Numbered from the stretch's first letter, positions 24,457-33,852 are shown. The stretch: 36,004 nt of DNA from Paenibacillaceae bacterium (GCA_015057775.1 SVDT01000011.1:1-36004), one strand, 5' to 3'. Numbers and translations: made by a program. The notes: generated by a model from the letters alone, not told the origin.

Positions 24457-25748
24457 TGGGCGGTAATATAGCAATCCTGGTCTTACTGGGAAGTTTCTTT
24501 CTTATGGTTTTCCTTCGGTTTCCAATTGCTTACGCAGTGGCTTTATCTGCAGTATTCTGTCTGCTTTCCCAGGGAAGCAGTCTGGCAGTGATCTGTCAGC
24601 AGATGGTAAAAGGAATCAGTTCGTTCAGCCTGATGGCAGTACCGTTTTTCATCACCATGGGCGTTCTTATGGGATCTGGTGGTATTTCTGAAAAACTGAT
24701 TGCTCTTGCCAATGCATGTGTTGGCTGGATGCGGGGCGGTATGGCAATGGTAAATATCGTTGCATCTTATTTCTTTGGTGGTATTTCTGGTTCAGCTGCT
24801 GCTGATACAGCTTCACTTGGTTCTATCCTTATCCCAATGATGGTGGATCAGGGCTATGATGATGATTTCTCGACGGCCGTTACCATAACCTCTTCCTGTG
24901 AGGGTCTGTTAGTTCCTCCAAGTCATAATATGGTAATTTATGCAACTACTGCAGGCGGTATCTCAGTAGGAAGCCTTTTCCTTGCAGGTTATGTACCAGG
25001 CGCGATATTGGCAATTTCCCTTATGGTTGGTTCCTATATTATTTCTGTAAAAAGAAATTATCCAAAGGGAGATAAGTTTAGCATCAAAAACCTGGTAAAG
25101 CAGCTGGGAATTTCATTCTGGGCTCTGGCAGCCGTATTAATTGTGGTATTCGGAGTAGTAGGCGGTGTATTTACTGCTACAGAATCTGCAGCTATCGCTG
25201 TTATTTACAGTTTAATTGTAAGCGTCTTTATTTACAAAGGTCTGGACTGGAAAGGTGTCTGGAACGTAATGGGGGATTGTGTCAATACACTTGCCATTGT
25301 TCTTATCCTTATTTCAACTTCCAACGTATTTGGATATTGTCTTACATCACTCCATGTACCGGATATGGCAGCACATGCAATTACCGGAATTACTTCTAAT
25401 CCGATTATTCTTGCTCTGCTTTTAAACCTGATTCTTCTGATCCTTGGCTGTATCATGGATATGTCACCAATTATTTTGATTGCAACCCCTATTTTACTTC
25501 CGATTGCAACTTCAATTGGTATCGATCCGGTTCAGTTCGGAATTATTATGGTACTTAACTGTGGTATCGGACTTTTAACACCACCAGTTGGCGCGGTATT
25601 GTTTATCGGTTCGGCGGTAGCAAAGCTGCCAATGGAAAAGGTAGTAAAGGCAACCCTTCCATTTTATCTTTGTATGATTATCACACTTTTACTAATTACT
25701 TTTGTACCAGCAGCCAGTCTCTGGTTACCGTCCTTATTTGCAAAATGA
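24456..25748 (+). CDS. TRAP transporter large permease (DctM family)
   Basis: The product is a 430-residue protein of about 12 membrane helices, the Na+-coupled transport channel of the TRAP system. Family motifs include FITMGVLMGSGGISEKLI, VASYFFGGISGSAAADTASL with GSILIPMM after it, SCEGLLVPPSHNMVIYATTA and the C-terminal LNCGIGLLTPPVGAVLFIGS. AAAAGGAGG lies 9 bases before ATG 24456. It works with the binding protein at 22762 and the small permease at 23932. Confidence 0.95.
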   Translation: MGGNIAILVLLGSFFLMVFLRFPIAYAVALSAVFCLLSQGSSLAVICQQMVKGISSFSLMAVPFFITMGVLMGSGGISEKLIALANACVGWMRGGMAMVNIVASYFFGGISGSAAADTASLGSILIPMMVDQGYDDDFSTAVTITSSCEGLLVPPSHNMVIYATTAGGISVGSLFLAGYVPGAILAISLMVGSYIISVKRNYPKGDKFSIKNLVKQLGISFWALAAVLIVVFGVVGGVFTATESAAIAVIYSLIVSVFIYKGLDWKGVWNVMGDCVNTLAIVLILISTSNVFGYCLTSLHVPDMAAHAITGITSNPIILALLLNLILLILGCIMDMSPIILIATPILLPIATSIGIDPVQFGIIMVLNCGIGLLTPPVGAVLFIGSAVAKLPMEKVVKATLPFYLCMIITLLLITFVPAASLWLPSLFAK

Positions 25749-25759
25749 TGAGCACGTTT

Positions 25760-25794
25760 GAAATCAGGCATTGTAATTTTCAATGCCTGATTTC
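25760..25794 (+). promoter_or_regulatory. Perfect hairpin between dctM and the YcxB-like gene
   Basis: GAAATCAGGCATTG (25760-25773) and CAATGCCTGATTTC (25781-25794) form a perfect 14-bp stem around TAATTTT, without a downstream T run. It ends 21 bases before the next ATG, so it is either a weak terminator or a processing/stability element. Confidence 0.65.
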
Positions 25795-25815
25795 TGCTAT
25801 GGGAGGAAATGAATT

Positions 25816-26283
25816 ATGAAATACGAGTATACGTACAGAAATACAGGCATGGATATCTGGCAGCTGTCCATGTACTATATTTATGGATCGATGGTAGGCA
25901 TGTGCAACCTGATTTTTACTGCTGCAATTCTTACACTTACCATAGTCAGATGGGAAACTTCCGGAAATTTCTTCCGGATTTGTGCAGCGTTAGGCTGCTG
26001 CCTTTTTCCGATTATTCAGCCTCTTGCAGTTTATGGGAAAGCAAAGAAACAGGCGTCAGCCAGTCAGGATATCAAGATCCGGTTTGATGACACGGGAATA
26101 CATGTGGGACAGGGAGAGGGAAAGCAGGAAATAAGCTGGAACAAAGTCAGAAGAATTGCGAAAAAGCCTTCCATGATACTGGTGTTTTTAAATTCCACTC
26201 ATGGATTTGTTCTTCCGGGCCGCATATTAAAGGAAGAGAAAAATGATTTCTATGCCTTTCTCTCTTCCAAAATGAAAAAATGA
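25816..26283 (+). CDS. YcxB-like membrane protein
   Basis: The product has 155 residues. The N-terminus (YEYTYRNTGMDIWQLSMYYI) and two membrane helices (~29-45 and ~55-72) are followed by a soluble domain (FDDTGIHVGQGEGKQEISWN, KVRRIAKKPSMILVFLN, HGFVLPGR) that matches the YcxB-like family. Members are common in Firmicutes and have no known function. GGGAGG is well placed before ATG 25816. It follows the TRAP genes on the same strand but behind a hairpin, so co-function with the transporter is uncertain. It converges on sdaAA with a gap of only 22 bases. Confidence 0.82.
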   Translation: MKYEYTYRNTGMDIWQLSMYYIYGSMVGMCNLIFTAAILTLTIVRWETSGNFFRICAALGCCLFPIIQPLAVYGKAKKQASASQDIKIRFDDTGIHVGQGEGKQEISWNKVRRIAKKPSMILVFLNSTHGFVLPGRILKEEKNDFYAFLSSKMKK

Positions 26284-26305
26284 TATCAGATATAAAGTTG
26301 TAAGA

Positions 26306-27205
26306 TCATTCTCCGCTGCAGGCTTCCGGACCAAAAATCTGTCTGCACAGGCGGCAGCCGGTAGGAGTGGCAGCAAGCCCTCCTTCGGCTGTTTCTTTTA
26401 AAGAGGTGGACATGAGCTGTCCCACCTGTCTCATGGCGAGAATTACTTCATCTGCAGGTATTACGCTTTTGATCCCTGCGCAGGCAAGCTCGGATGCGGT
26501 AAAGGCATTGGCCACACCCATGGCATTTCGTTTGATGCAGGGAACTTCCACCAGTCCTGCAACGGGATCACAGACAAGTCCCATGGTGTTTTTTAACGCA
26601 ATGGCACAGCTGTCGGATACCATCTGGGGTGTACCGTCAAAAATCTCTGTCAGAGCTGCGGCAGCCATGGCAGAAGCGGAACCAACCTCAGCCTGGCAGC
26701 CGCCTTCCGCTCCGGCAATGCTGGCACATTTGGCAATGACCATACCTATGGCAGAAGCGGTAAACAAAGACATGACTATGTCGCGCTTTGGGAGATCGTA
26801 TTCATCCATAACTGAGATCAGGGCTGCGGGAATTACCCCACAGGATCCGGCAGTTGGAGCAGCAACAATTTTTCCCATACAGGAATTAAATTCCGTAACA
26901 GCCAGTGCCATGCTGATGGCATTGCCAAGAAGATGACCGTAGTGGTTTTTACCCTCCTCTACGGCTTTTTTTAATTTTGCAGCAGAACCTCCGGAAAGAC
27001 CGCTGGGAGATTGGAGAGTTTCGTCCAGTCCACTTATTACAGACTGGCACATCACGTCAAAACTGCTTTCCATGGTTGCATAGACTTCTTCTATGGTTGA
27101 TTCCATATCTCCGGCCTGCTGCTCCAAAACGATTTCAGAAATTTTTTTGTGACTGGAAGCAGCGGCCTCAACCAGCTCTTCCACCGTATTATATTTTAGT
27201 TTCAT
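26306..27205 (-). CDS. sdaAA: L-serine ammonia-lyase, iron-sulfur-dependent, alpha subunit
   Basis: The catalytic subunit of the two-chain [4Fe-4S] serine dehydratase, which converts L-serine to pyruvate and ammonia in anaerobes. The protein has 299 residues. Typical segments are FNSCMGKIVAAPTAGSCGVI, ASIAGAEGGCQAEVGSASAM and GLVCDPVAGLVEVPCIKRNA, which carry the cysteines expected to bind the cluster. It ends in a Cys-rich tail (CRLCRQIFGPEACSGE). GGAGA lies about 7 bases before the ATG. It follows sdaAB by 25 bases on the minus strand. No terminator is visible in the 22 bases before the convergent gene. Confidence 0.96.
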   Translation of the reverse strand: MKLKYNTVEELVEAAASSHKKISEIVLEQQAGDMESTIEEVYATMESSFDVMCQSVISGLDETLQSPSGLSGGSAAKLKKAVEEGKNHYGHLLGNAISMALAVTEFNSCMGKIVAAPTAGSCGVIPAALISVMDEYDLPKRDIVMSLFTASAIGMVIAKCASIAGAEGGCQAEVGSASAMAAAALTEIFDGTPQMVSDSCAIALKNTMGLVCDPVAGLVEVPCIKRNAMGVANAFTASELACAGIKSVIPADEVILAMRQVGQLMSTSLKETAEGGLAATPTGCRLCRQIFGPEACSGE

Positions 27206-27230
27206 TGTATTCTCCAGTCGGTTGATTCTT

Positions 27231-27890
27231 TCAGCCCAGTTTTAAAAGAATGGTATTGTACACATGAGGAAGAAGCCTGATCTCAGACACCAAAGAAGGG
27301 GCCACATCGGAATCCATCTCAATTGTCATAATTGCAATTCCGCCTTTTTCCTGGCGGTTTAACCGGAAATTGCAGATGTTGGCGTTGCCGGCAGCAACCA
27401 GATTTGTGACTTGGGCGATGATACCGGGAACATCCTGATGCATGACAATTAATGTGGTATTCTGACCGGTAAAATATACTTCCATGTCGTTGATTTTGTT
27501 TATCACAATATTGCCGCCTCCAATGGAAGCACCCTGGACAGATAGCGTAGCACCACCTGATCCGGTAAGGGTCACTAAAGCTGTATTTGGATGGGCATTT
27601 TCAATGGTACCGGTATGAATGTTAACGCCAATACCCTGCTTTTCGGCCGTTTCAAGACTGGTCCGGATTCCTGGGTCCCAGGGATCATATTTTAAGATTC
27701 CGCCTACAATGGCTTTGTCGGTTCCATGGCCTTTGTAGGTTTTAGCAAAGGAACCGTGAAACAAAATATCCGCTTTTGCTACCGGTTCTCCAAGAAGGAG
27801 CGCAGCAGTTTTTCCAATGCGGGCGGCTCCAGCTGTGTGGGAACTGGAAGGTCCGATCATTACAGGCCCGACGATGTCAAATACATTCAT
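27231..27890 (-). CDS. sdaAB: L-serine ammonia-lyase, iron-sulfur-dependent, beta subunit
   Basis: The partner of SdaAA. The protein has 219 residues. The N-terminal serine dehydratase beta domain shows FDIVGPVMIGPSSSHTAGAA and the LFHGSFAKTYKGHGTDKAI segment. The C-terminal ~75 residues form an ACT domain (TTLIVMHQDVPGIIAQVTNL, GGIAIMTIEMDSDV), a probable serine-sensing or assembly module. TTGGAGAA precedes the ATG at 27890. It lies between the PHP phosphatase gene (33 bases upstream) and sdaAA, probably in one operon. Confidence 0.96.
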   Translation of the reverse strand: MNVFDIVGPVMIGPSSSHTAGAARIGKTAALLLGEPVAKADILFHGSFAKTYKGHGTDKAIVGGILKYDPWDPGIRTSLETAEKQGIGVNIHTGTIENAHPNTALVTLTGSGGATLSVQGASIGGGNIVINKINDMEVYFTGQNTTLIVMHQDVPGIIAQVTNLVAAGNANICNFRLNRQEKGGIAIMTIEMDSDVAPSLVSEIRLLPHVYNTILLKLG

Positions 27891-27923
27891 GATAGTTCTC
27901 CAATCCGTGTTGTCTTAGATGTA

Positions 27924-28721
27924 TCACAGAGGTTTAAATTCCGGTTTTCTTCTTCTGAATTCCGTATAATAGGAAAATCCGCATTGTTTCAGAAGCTCTT
28001 TTGCAGTCTGAAAATCTGCACCTAAATCTTCTGGTATATGGGCATCAGATCCCACCGTAATAATCTCGCCGCCCAGCTCCCGGTAACGTTTAATAATATC
28101 TCCCGATGGATTAGACTGACCGATTCCCTTTCTGTAACCTGCGGTGTTCAGTTCAATTCCTTTTCCCATTTCAATTACAGTCTTTAATATCTCATCAATG
28201 ATATCCTGATATGCATGATAGTTGTAATAAGCTGCTTTATTCGGACCATATCGGACGATGTAGTCGATATGTCCTGCAGCATCGTAAGCATCTTTTAGTT
28301 TTACGTTATCCAGTGTCGCCTCAAAATACTGAAGATATGCGTCTTCTTCCCGCCTGCCTTCAAAAAATTCGGGATAGGCAGCATCCTTGCGATTAATGAA
28401 GTGAGTGGATCCGATTACATAATCAAAATCATAGCGTCTCAGCAGCTGGTCATAATATTGTTTTAAATGGGGCTGCAGTCCCAGTTCAATTCCGATGCGA
28501 AGGTCAATTCGTTCCTTATATTCGTCCCGAAGCTTACACATGGTGTTAAAATAAATTTCCGGGTCTAAGGTAAAATCGATGGGGGAATCTACGTCAAAGT
28601 CGTGGTGATCCGTCACACATAGGGAATCCATATGAAGCGCAATGGCACGTTCTATCTGGTTTCTGACTGGTGTGGTGGAATCCCCTGAAAATTCTGTGTG
28701 AAAATGATAGTCTGGCAGCAT
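27924..28721 (-). CDS. PHP-domain phosphatase (histidinol-phosphatase HisK/HisJ-like)
   Basis: The product has 265 residues with the metal-binding motifs of the PHP superfamily: YHFHTEFSGDS at the N-terminus, CVTDHHDFDV, IGIELGLQP, YVIGSTHFI and the C-terminal VGSDAHIPEDLG. Proteins of this group hydrolyse histidinol phosphate to histidinol. The ATG at 28721 has AAGGAG 6 bases upstream; an in-frame TTG at 28739 is too long a start. It is the first gene of a minus-strand unit with sdaAB and sdaAA. No histidine genes are nearby, so a different phosphoester (for example one linked to serine metabolism) is possible. Confidence 0.85.
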   Translation of the reverse strand: MLPDYHFHTEFSGDSTTPVRNQIERAIALHMDSLCVTDHHDFDVDSPIDFTLDPEIYFNTMCKLRDEYKERIDLRIGIELGLQPHLKQYYDQLLRRYDFDYVIGSTHFINRKDAAYPEFFEGRREEDAYLQYFEATLDNVKLKDAYDAAGHIDYIVRYGPNKAAYYNYHAYQDIIDEILKTVIEMGKGIELNTAGYRKGIGQSNPSGDIIKRYRELGGEIITVGSDAHIPEDLGADFQTAKELLKQCGFSYYTEFRRRKPEFKPL

Positions 28722-28750
28722 AGGAGTCTCCTTTTCCAAAAATTAAATTC

Positions 28751-28779
28751 ATTATAAACAAACATGACTGGAAATGCAA
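28751..28779 (-). promoter_or_regulatory. Promoter of the PHP-sdaAB-sdaAA operon
   Basis: On the minus strand TTGCAT (28774-28779), a 17-base spacer and a perfect TATAAT (28751-28756) lie about 30 bases before the PHP gene start. Confidence 0.7.
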
Positions 28780-28796
28780 TCTGCCCAACAGACTGT

Positions 28797-28846
28797 TTTA
28801 CACAAATTTAAACAGAATTTTACATAAATTTTAAAAACCATTGATA
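28797..28846 (+). promoter_or_regulatory. Phased hexamer array, probable Pho box
   Basis: TTTACA, TTAAAC, TTTACA and TTTAAA start at 28797, 28808, 28819 and 28830, exactly 11 bases apart. The next 11-base step lands on the -35 box TTGATA at 28841. Direct TT-A-A hexamers with 5-base spacers are the binding pattern of PhoP/PhoB response regulators in Firmicutes. The array precedes a Na/Pi cotransporter gene. Confidence 0.65.
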
Positions 28847-28870
28847 AATGAAATCTTTCTATGGTATTAT
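28841..28870 (+). promoter_or_regulatory. Promoter of the Na/Pi cotransporter gene
   Basis: TTGATA (28841-28846), an 18-base spacer and TATTAT (28865-28870) predict a leader of about 65 bases. The suboptimal spacing fits an activator-dependent promoter. Confidence 0.6.
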
Positions 28871-28943
28871 TTTAAACGGCGCAGATAAATGCATGGTCAG
28901 ATATCTGTAGTAAAAAATACATATTGGTTACAAGGAGGTAACA

Positions 28944-30614
28944 ATGTCGGTTAATGACATATCGAGTTTGTTTACATTCATGGGAGGGCTGGGACTGTTT
29001 TTGTACGGCATGAATACCATGGCAGACGGCATGCAGAAAAGTGCAGGAAGCCGTATGAGTCAGTTTCTGGGAATGCTGACAAACAACCGCTTTATGGCAG
29101 TACTTCTGGGAGCGTTAATTACGGCTATTATCCAGAGCAGCGGTGCAACTACGGTTATGGTAGTTGGTTTTGTAAGTGCAGGAGTTTTAAATCTGACTCA
29201 GGCTGTGGGAGTAATCATGGGTGCAAACATCGGAACGACCATTACAGCCTGGATTGTTTCCATGAATCAGCTGGGAGATGCATATTCTATATTTCAACCT
29301 TCATTTTGTGCTCCCCTTCTTGTTGGAATCGGAGCGGTTCTTCTATTATTTGTGAAAAAGCAGAAGACCAGAACCATTGGTGAGATACTGGTGGGACTTG
29401 GCATGCTGTTTATAGGACTTGATTTCATGTCCAATGCAATTTCACCTTATACAGATGCGCCCATATTTTCGGAAGCATTCCGTGTTCTTGGAAACAATCC
29501 GTTCCTTGGCATGATAATCGGAGCGCTGGTAACAGCCCTCTTACAGAGTTCTTCGGCTTCCGTTGGTATTTTACAGACCCTTGCAATGAATGGGGTGGTT
29601 ACTACCAATGCTGCTATTTTCATTACACTGGGTCAAAACATTGGTTCCTGTGTGACTGCATTGATCTCAAGTATCGGCAGTTCCAGGACTGCAAAGCGGG
29701 CTGCTGCGATTCATCTTTCCTTTAATGTCATTGGTTCTATCATATTTGGAATCGCATCTTTTCTTATATTTATAGCGATGCCAAAGATTGCAGACCACAA
29801 CATAACAGCAGTGCAGATTTCAATTTTCCACACCATATTTAATTTAACCAATACCTGCATATTGTTTCCTTTTGCAAATCAGCTGGTTAAGCTGTCCGGT
29901 ATGCTGATACCGGAAGAGAAAAAAGGTTCAGAAGAATCCGCTGATCAGGAAAGTGAAACCATGAAGCATCTGGACGAAAGAATTTTTGAATCACCTGCAT
30001 TCGCAGTGGAGACCGCTGCCATGGAAGTGGTACATATGGGACAGATTGCCATGGAAAATGTGCAGCTTGCCATCGATGCTGTTATTTCTAAAAATGTCAA
30101 TAAAGCAAAAGATGTGTATAAAACCGAAAAGACGATTAATAATATGGAAAAGATGCTGACGGAATATCTGGTCAAAATCAACAATCTGTCTTTGACAGAG
30201 GAGCAGAAAATAATAGTCAACAACCTGTTTTACAGTATCAACGATATTGAGCGAGTCGGTGACCATGCAGAAAATCTGGCGGAACAGGCGGAATATATGG
30301 CGGAGCATGAAGTGGCATTTTCTGAAACCGGAATATCCGACCTTAAGGTGATCTGTCAGACGGCTTTTCAGTCGTTCTCCCATTCCATTGATGCAAGAAG
30401 AAGAGGCGATATGGATGAGGTCCGCAAGGTGATTAAGTATGAAGATGAGGTAGATGCCCTGGAGGAGGAGCTAAGGGAAAAACACATCGAACGTCTCTCG
30501 ACTGGAGAGTGCAGCACCGCCGCAGGCGTGGTATTTTTAGACCTGATCAGCAACCTGGAACGCATTTCCGATCATGCCTACAATCTTGCCGGATACGTCA
30601 AGAATGAAATGTAA
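28944..30614 (+). CDS. Na+/phosphate cotransporter family protein with PhoU-like tail
   Basis: The product has 556 residues. Two copies of the Na/Pi-cotransporter repeat each hold a QSS motif: QSSGATTVMVVGFVSAG from residue 64 and QSSSASVGILQTLAMNG from residue 201. About eight to ten membrane helices span residues 1-320. The C-terminal ~220 residues are helical with two PhoU-like stretches (NNLFYSINDIERVGDHAENL and ISNLERISDHAYNLAGYV). Such NptA/YjbB-type proteins move phosphate with Na+; direction (uptake or export) is not certain. AAGGAGG precedes ATG 28944. The upstream Pho-box array supports a phosphate role. Confidence 0.92.
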   Translation: MSVNDISSLFTFMGGLGLFLYGMNTMADGMQKSAGSRMSQFLGMLTNNRFMAVLLGALITAIIQSSGATTVMVVGFVSAGVLNLTQAVGVIMGANIGTTITAWIVSMNQLGDAYSIFQPSFCAPLLVGIGAVLLLFVKKQKTRTIGEILVGLGMLFIGLDFMSNAISPYTDAPIFSEAFRVLGNNPFLGMIIGALVTALLQSSSASVGILQTLAMNGVVTTNAAIFITLGQNIGSCVTALISSIGSSRTAKRAAAIHLSFNVIGSIIFGIASFLIFIAMPKIADHNITAVQISIFHTIFNLTNTCILFPFANQLVKLSGMLIPEEKKGSEESADQESETMKHLDERIFESPAFAVETAAMEVVHMGQIAMENVQLAIDAVISKNVNKAKDVYKTEKTINNMEKMLTEYLVKINNLSLTEEQKIIVNNLFYSINDIERVGDHAENLAEQAEYMAEHEVAFSETGISDLKVICQTAFQSFSHSIDARRRGDMDEVRKVIKYEDEVDALEEELREKHIERLSTGECSTAAGVVFLDLISNLERISDHAYNLAGYVKNEM

Positions 30615-30651
30615 AATAATTGTGAGGAATTGCTAAAATTTAAAAAAGGAC

Positions 30652-30680
30652 TTGCTATTTACTGGAATATTAGGTAGAAT
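30652..30680 (+). promoter_or_regulatory. Promoter of gap
   Basis: TTGCTA (30652-30657), a 17-base spacer and TAGAAT (30675-30680) predict a start near 30687 and a leader of about 55 bases. Confidence 0.7.
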
Positions 30681-30689
30681 AAACGGTAG

Positions 30690-30707
30690 TTGATTAATAT
30701 TTAACGA
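30690..30707. promoter_or_regulatory. Candidate Rex operator at the gap transcription start
   Basis: TTGATTAATATTTAACGA matches the clostridial Rex consensus TTGTTAANNNNTTAACAA at 11 of the 14 specified positions. It sits 10 bases after the -10 box, where a bound repressor would block transcription. rex itself is in this window. Confidence 0.45.
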
Positions 30708-30742
30708 TCACTTTTAATTTTATTCTTAGGAGGAATTGAATT

Positions 30743-31774
30743 ATGGCAGTAAAAGTAGCGATTAACGGTTTCGGACGTATTGGCCGTCTTGCTTTCAGAC
30801 AGATGTTTGGTGCAGAAGGCTATGAAGTAGTAGCAATCAACGATTTAACAGATCCAAAGATGTTAGCACATTTATTAAAATATGATACAGCTCAGGGCGG
30901 ATACGCTGGATTTTATGGTGAGAATGTTCACACAGTAGAAGCTTCTGAAGATTCTATTACAGTTGATGGAAAGACCATCAGAATTTACGCAGAAAAAGAT
31001 GCTAAAAATCTTCCTTGGGGAGAAATCGGCGTAGACGTAGTACTTGAGTGTACTGGTTTCTACTGCTCCAAAGCTCTTTCTCAGGCTCATATCGATGCAG
31101 GCGCTAAGAAAGTAGTTATTTCTGCTCCAGCAGGCAACGATCTGCCAACCGTTGTTTTCAGCGTAAACGAGAATGTATTAACAGCAGATGACAAGATCAT
31201 CTCCGCTGCTTCCTGTACAACAAACTGTCTTGCTCCTATGGCAAAGGCATTAAATGATTATGCTCCGATCCAGTCTGGTATCATGAGCACAATTCACGCT
31301 TACACAGGTGATCAGATGATCCTTGACGGACCTCACAGAAAAGGTGATTTAAGAAGAGCAAGAGCTGGTGCAGCTAACATCGTACCAAACTCTACCGGTG
31401 CTGCAAAAGCAATCGGTCTTGTTATTCCTGAATTAAACGGCAAGTTAATCGGTTCCGCACAGCGTGTTCCGGTTCCTACAGGTTCTACCACTATCTTAAC
31501 AGCAGTTGTTAAGGGTGCTGAAGTAACCAAAGACGGAATCAATGCAGCTATGAAGGCAGCATCAAGCCAGTCTTTCGGATACAACACAGATGAGATCGTA
31601 TCTTCTGACGTAATCGGTATGAGATTTGGTTCTTTATTCGATGCAACTCAGACTATGGTTTCCAAGATCGGTGATGATTTATATCAGGTACAGGTTGTTT
31701 CCTGGTATGATAACGAGAATTCCTATACAAGCCAGATGGTTCGTACAATTAAGTACTTCGCTGAATTAGGCTAA
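30743..31774 (+). CDS. gap: Glyceraldehyde-3-phosphate dehydrogenase, type I
   Basis: Oxidises and phosphorylates glyceraldehyde-3-phosphate to 1,3-bisphosphoglycerate with NAD+. The protein has 343 residues. The N-terminal Rossmann motif is [17 protein letters not shown], the catalytic cysteine is C158 in [14 protein letters not shown], followed by [20 protein letters not shown] and the C-terminal [23 protein letters not shown] lies about 9 bases before ATG 30743. It is followed by a strong terminator, so it is partly uncoupled from pgk-tpiA. Confidence 0.98.
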   Translation: MAVKVAINGFGRIGRLAFRQMFGAEGYEVVAINDLTDPKMLAHLLKYDTAQGGYAGFYGENVHTVEASEDSITVDGKTIRIYAEKDAKNLPWGEIGVDVVLECTGFYCSKALSQAHIDAGAKKVVISAPAGNDLPTVVFSVNENVLTADDKIISAASCTTNCLAPMAKALNDYAPIQSGIMSTIHAYTGDQMILDGPHRKGDLRRARAGAANIVPNSTGAAKAIGLVIPELNGKLIGSAQRVPVPTGSTTILTAVVKGAEVTKDGINAAMKAASSQSFGYNTDEIVSSDVIGMRFGSLFDATQTMVSKIGDDLYQVQVVSWYDNENSYTSQMVRTIKYFAELG

Positions 31775-31783
31775 AGATCCACG

Positions 31784-31822
31784 AAGGGTCCGGTCGGAAA
31801 GGACCGGGCCTTTTGTTTTTTT
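31784..31822 (+). terminator. Rho-independent terminator between gap and pgk
   Basis: AAGGGTCCGGTC (31784-31795) pairs with GACCGGGCCTT, with one bulged base, then TTTTGTTTTTTT. It begins 9 bases after the gap stop. No clear second promoter is visible before pgk, so pgk may rely partly on read-through. Confidence 0.85.
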
Positions 31823-31861
31823 ATGATGTTGTAAAACATAATCTGAAAGGAGCACAATAAG

Positions 31862-33073
31862 ATGCTTAATAAAAAAACAGTTGACGATTTAACCGGATTA
31901 AAGGGTAAGAAAGTACTTGTAAGATGTGATTTTAACGTACCGTTAAAGGAAGGTGTGATTCAGAACTTTAACCGTATTGACGGAGCAATCCCTACTATTA
32001 AAAAACTGCTTGATCAGGGCGCTAAAGTTATTTTATGCTCCCATCTTGGAAAACCAAAGGGCGAGCCTCTTCCAGAATTATCTTTAGCACCAGTTGCTCC
32101 TGCTTTAAGCGAGCGTCTTGGCGTAGAAGTTAAATTCGTAAATGATCCTAAGGTAACTGGTCCTGAGACACTGAAAGTGGCTGGGGAATTAAAGGATGGA
32201 GAAGTTCTTCTTCTTGAAAATACCCGTTACAGAGTGGAAGAGACCAAATACGGAAAAGACGAAGCTGCAGAAGAGTATGCAAAAGAGCTTGCTTCTCTTT
32301 GTGATGGAATCTTTGTAAACGATGCATTTGGTACTGCTCACAGAGCTCACTGCTCTAACGTAGGCGTTACCAAATATACATCTGAGAATGTGGTTGGATA
32401 CTTAATGGAAAAAGAAATTAAGTTCCTTGGTCAGGCAGTTGAGAATCCGGTACGTCCTTTTGTGGCTATCCTGGGTGGTGCAAAGGTTTCCGATAAGATC
32501 AACGTAATTAACAACCTTCTTGACAAGGTTGATACCTTAATTATCGGCGGCGGTATGGCTTATACCTTTGCTAAGGCTCAGGGCAAAGAGATCGGAAATT
32601 CCTTATGTGAAGAAGATAAGCTTGACTATGCATTAGAGATGATCAAAAAGGCAGAGGAGAAAGGCGTGAAACTTCTTCTTCCTATCGATAATGTGATTGG
32701 TAAAGAATTCTCCAATGATACAGAGCGCAAAGTGGTAGAAACCATTGAAGCTGGCTGGTCAGGATTTGATATCGGACCTAAAACCATTGAACTGTTTAAG
32801 GAAGCATTAAAAGGCGCTAAGACCGTTGTTTGGAACGGACCGATGGGCGTATTTGAATTCTCTAACTTTGCAGAGGGTACTTTAGAAATCTGCCGTGCAG
32901 TTGCAGAGCTTAGCGATGCTACCACAGTTATCGGCGGCGGAGATTCTGTAAATGCAGTAAAGAGACTGGGCTTTGCTGATAAGATGACCCACATCTCTAC
33001 TGGTGGCGGAGCATCCTTAGAGTTCCTGGAAGGCAAAGAACTGCCAGGCGTTGCAGCAGCAGATAATAAATAA
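31862..33073 (+). CDS. pgk: Phosphoglycerate kinase
   Basis: Transfers phosphate from 1,3-bisphosphoglycerate to ADP, giving ATP. The protein has 403 residues. Signatures: [13 protein letters not shown] at residues 15-27, the substrate-binding [36 protein letters not shown], the nucleotide-domain [14 protein letters not shown], and the C-terminal [13 protein letters not shown] and [23 protein letters not shown] precedes ATG 31862. tpiA follows by 19 bases. Confidence 0.98.
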   Translation: MLNKKTVDDLTGLKGKKVLVRCDFNVPLKEGVIQNFNRIDGAIPTIKKLLDQGAKVILCSHLGKPKGEPLPELSLAPVAPALSERLGVEVKFVNDPKVTGPETLKVAGELKDGEVLLLENTRYRVEETKYGKDEAAEEYAKELASLCDGIFVNDAFGTAHRAHCSNVGVTKYTSENVVGYLMEKEIKFLGQAVENPVRPFVAILGGAKVSDKINVINNLLDKVDTLIIGGGMAYTFAKAQGKEIGNSLCEEDKLDYALEMIKKAEEKGVKLLLPIDNVIGKEFSNDTERKVVETIEAGWSGFDIGPKTIELFKEALKGAKTVVWNGPMGVFEFSNFAEGTLEICRAVAELSDATTVIGGGDSVNAVKRLGFADKMTHISTGGGASLEFLEGKELPGVAAADNK

Positions 33074-33092
33074 CGGAAGGTAAGGTTATTTT

Positions 33093-33845
33093 ATGTCCAG
33101 AAAAAAAATTATTGCAGGAAACTGGAAGATGAATATGACTCCAACCGAAGCGGTGGAGCTTGTTAATACATTAAAGCCATTGGTAGCTAACGATGAAGTA
33201 GATGTGGTATTTTGCGTACCTGCTATTGACATCATTCCTGCCATGGAGGCAGCAAAAGGTTCTAACATTAACATCGGCGCTGAGAACATGTATTATGAAG
33301 ATAAGGGCGCTTATACCGGAGAGATTTCACCGGCTATGTTAAAGGACGCAGGTGTAAAATACGTGGTAATCGGTCATTCCGAGAGAAGAGAGTATTTTGC
33401 AGAGACCAATGAAACCGTTAACAAAAAAGCATTAAAGGCTTTTGAGTACGGAATCACCCCGATTATCTGCTGCGGTGAATCACTGACACAGAGAGAACAG
33501 GGAATTACCATTGACTGGATTCGCCAGCAGATTAAGATTGCATTCTTAAACATACCGGCTGAGAATGCTGCGAAAGCAGTCATCGCTTATGAGCCTATCT
33601 GGGCAATCGGTACAGGTAAGGTTGCAACAACGGAGCAGGCTCAGGAAGTTTGCCAGTCTATCCGTTCCTGCATTGCTGAAATCTATGATGAAGCAACTGC
33701 ACAGGCAATCCGGATTCAGTATGGCGGTTCTGTTTCCGCCGGCAGCGCACCAGAACTGTTTGCACAGCCGGATATCGACGGCGGTCTTGTAGGAGGAGCA
33801 TCCTTAAAACCGGAATTCGGAGATATTGTCAATTATAAGAAATAA
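33093..33845 (+). CDS. tpiA: Triosephosphate isomerase
   Basis: Interconverts dihydroxyacetone phosphate and glyceraldehyde-3-phosphate. The protein has 250 residues with all catalytic residues in the classical positions: N10 and K12 (AGNWKMN), H95 ([11 protein letters not shown]) and E167 ([12 protein letters not shown]), plus the phosphate-binding IQYGGSVS and GGLVGGASL. The AAGG-type Shine-Dalgarno before ATG 33093 is moderate, consistent with translation in one message with pgk. Confidence 0.98.
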   Translation: MSRKKIIAGNWKMNMTPTEAVELVNTLKPLVANDEVDVVFCVPAIDIIPAMEAAKGSNINIGAENMYYEDKGAYTGEISPAMLKDAGVKYVVIGHSERREYFAETNETVNKKALKAFEYGITPIICCGESLTQREQGITIDWIRQQIKIAFLNIPAENAAKAVIAYEPIWAIGTGKVATTEQAQEVCQSIRSCIAEIYDEATAQAIRIQYGGSVSAGSAPELFAQPDIDGGLVGGASLKPEFGDIVNYKK

Positions 33846-33852
33846 CACAGCT

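Noticed and set aside
26367-26936. Plus-strand open frame of 189 codons opposite sdaAA
   Set aside because: It lies wholly inside the highly conserved sdaAA gene, has no ribosome site and reads as a composition shadow (Ala/Ser-rich).
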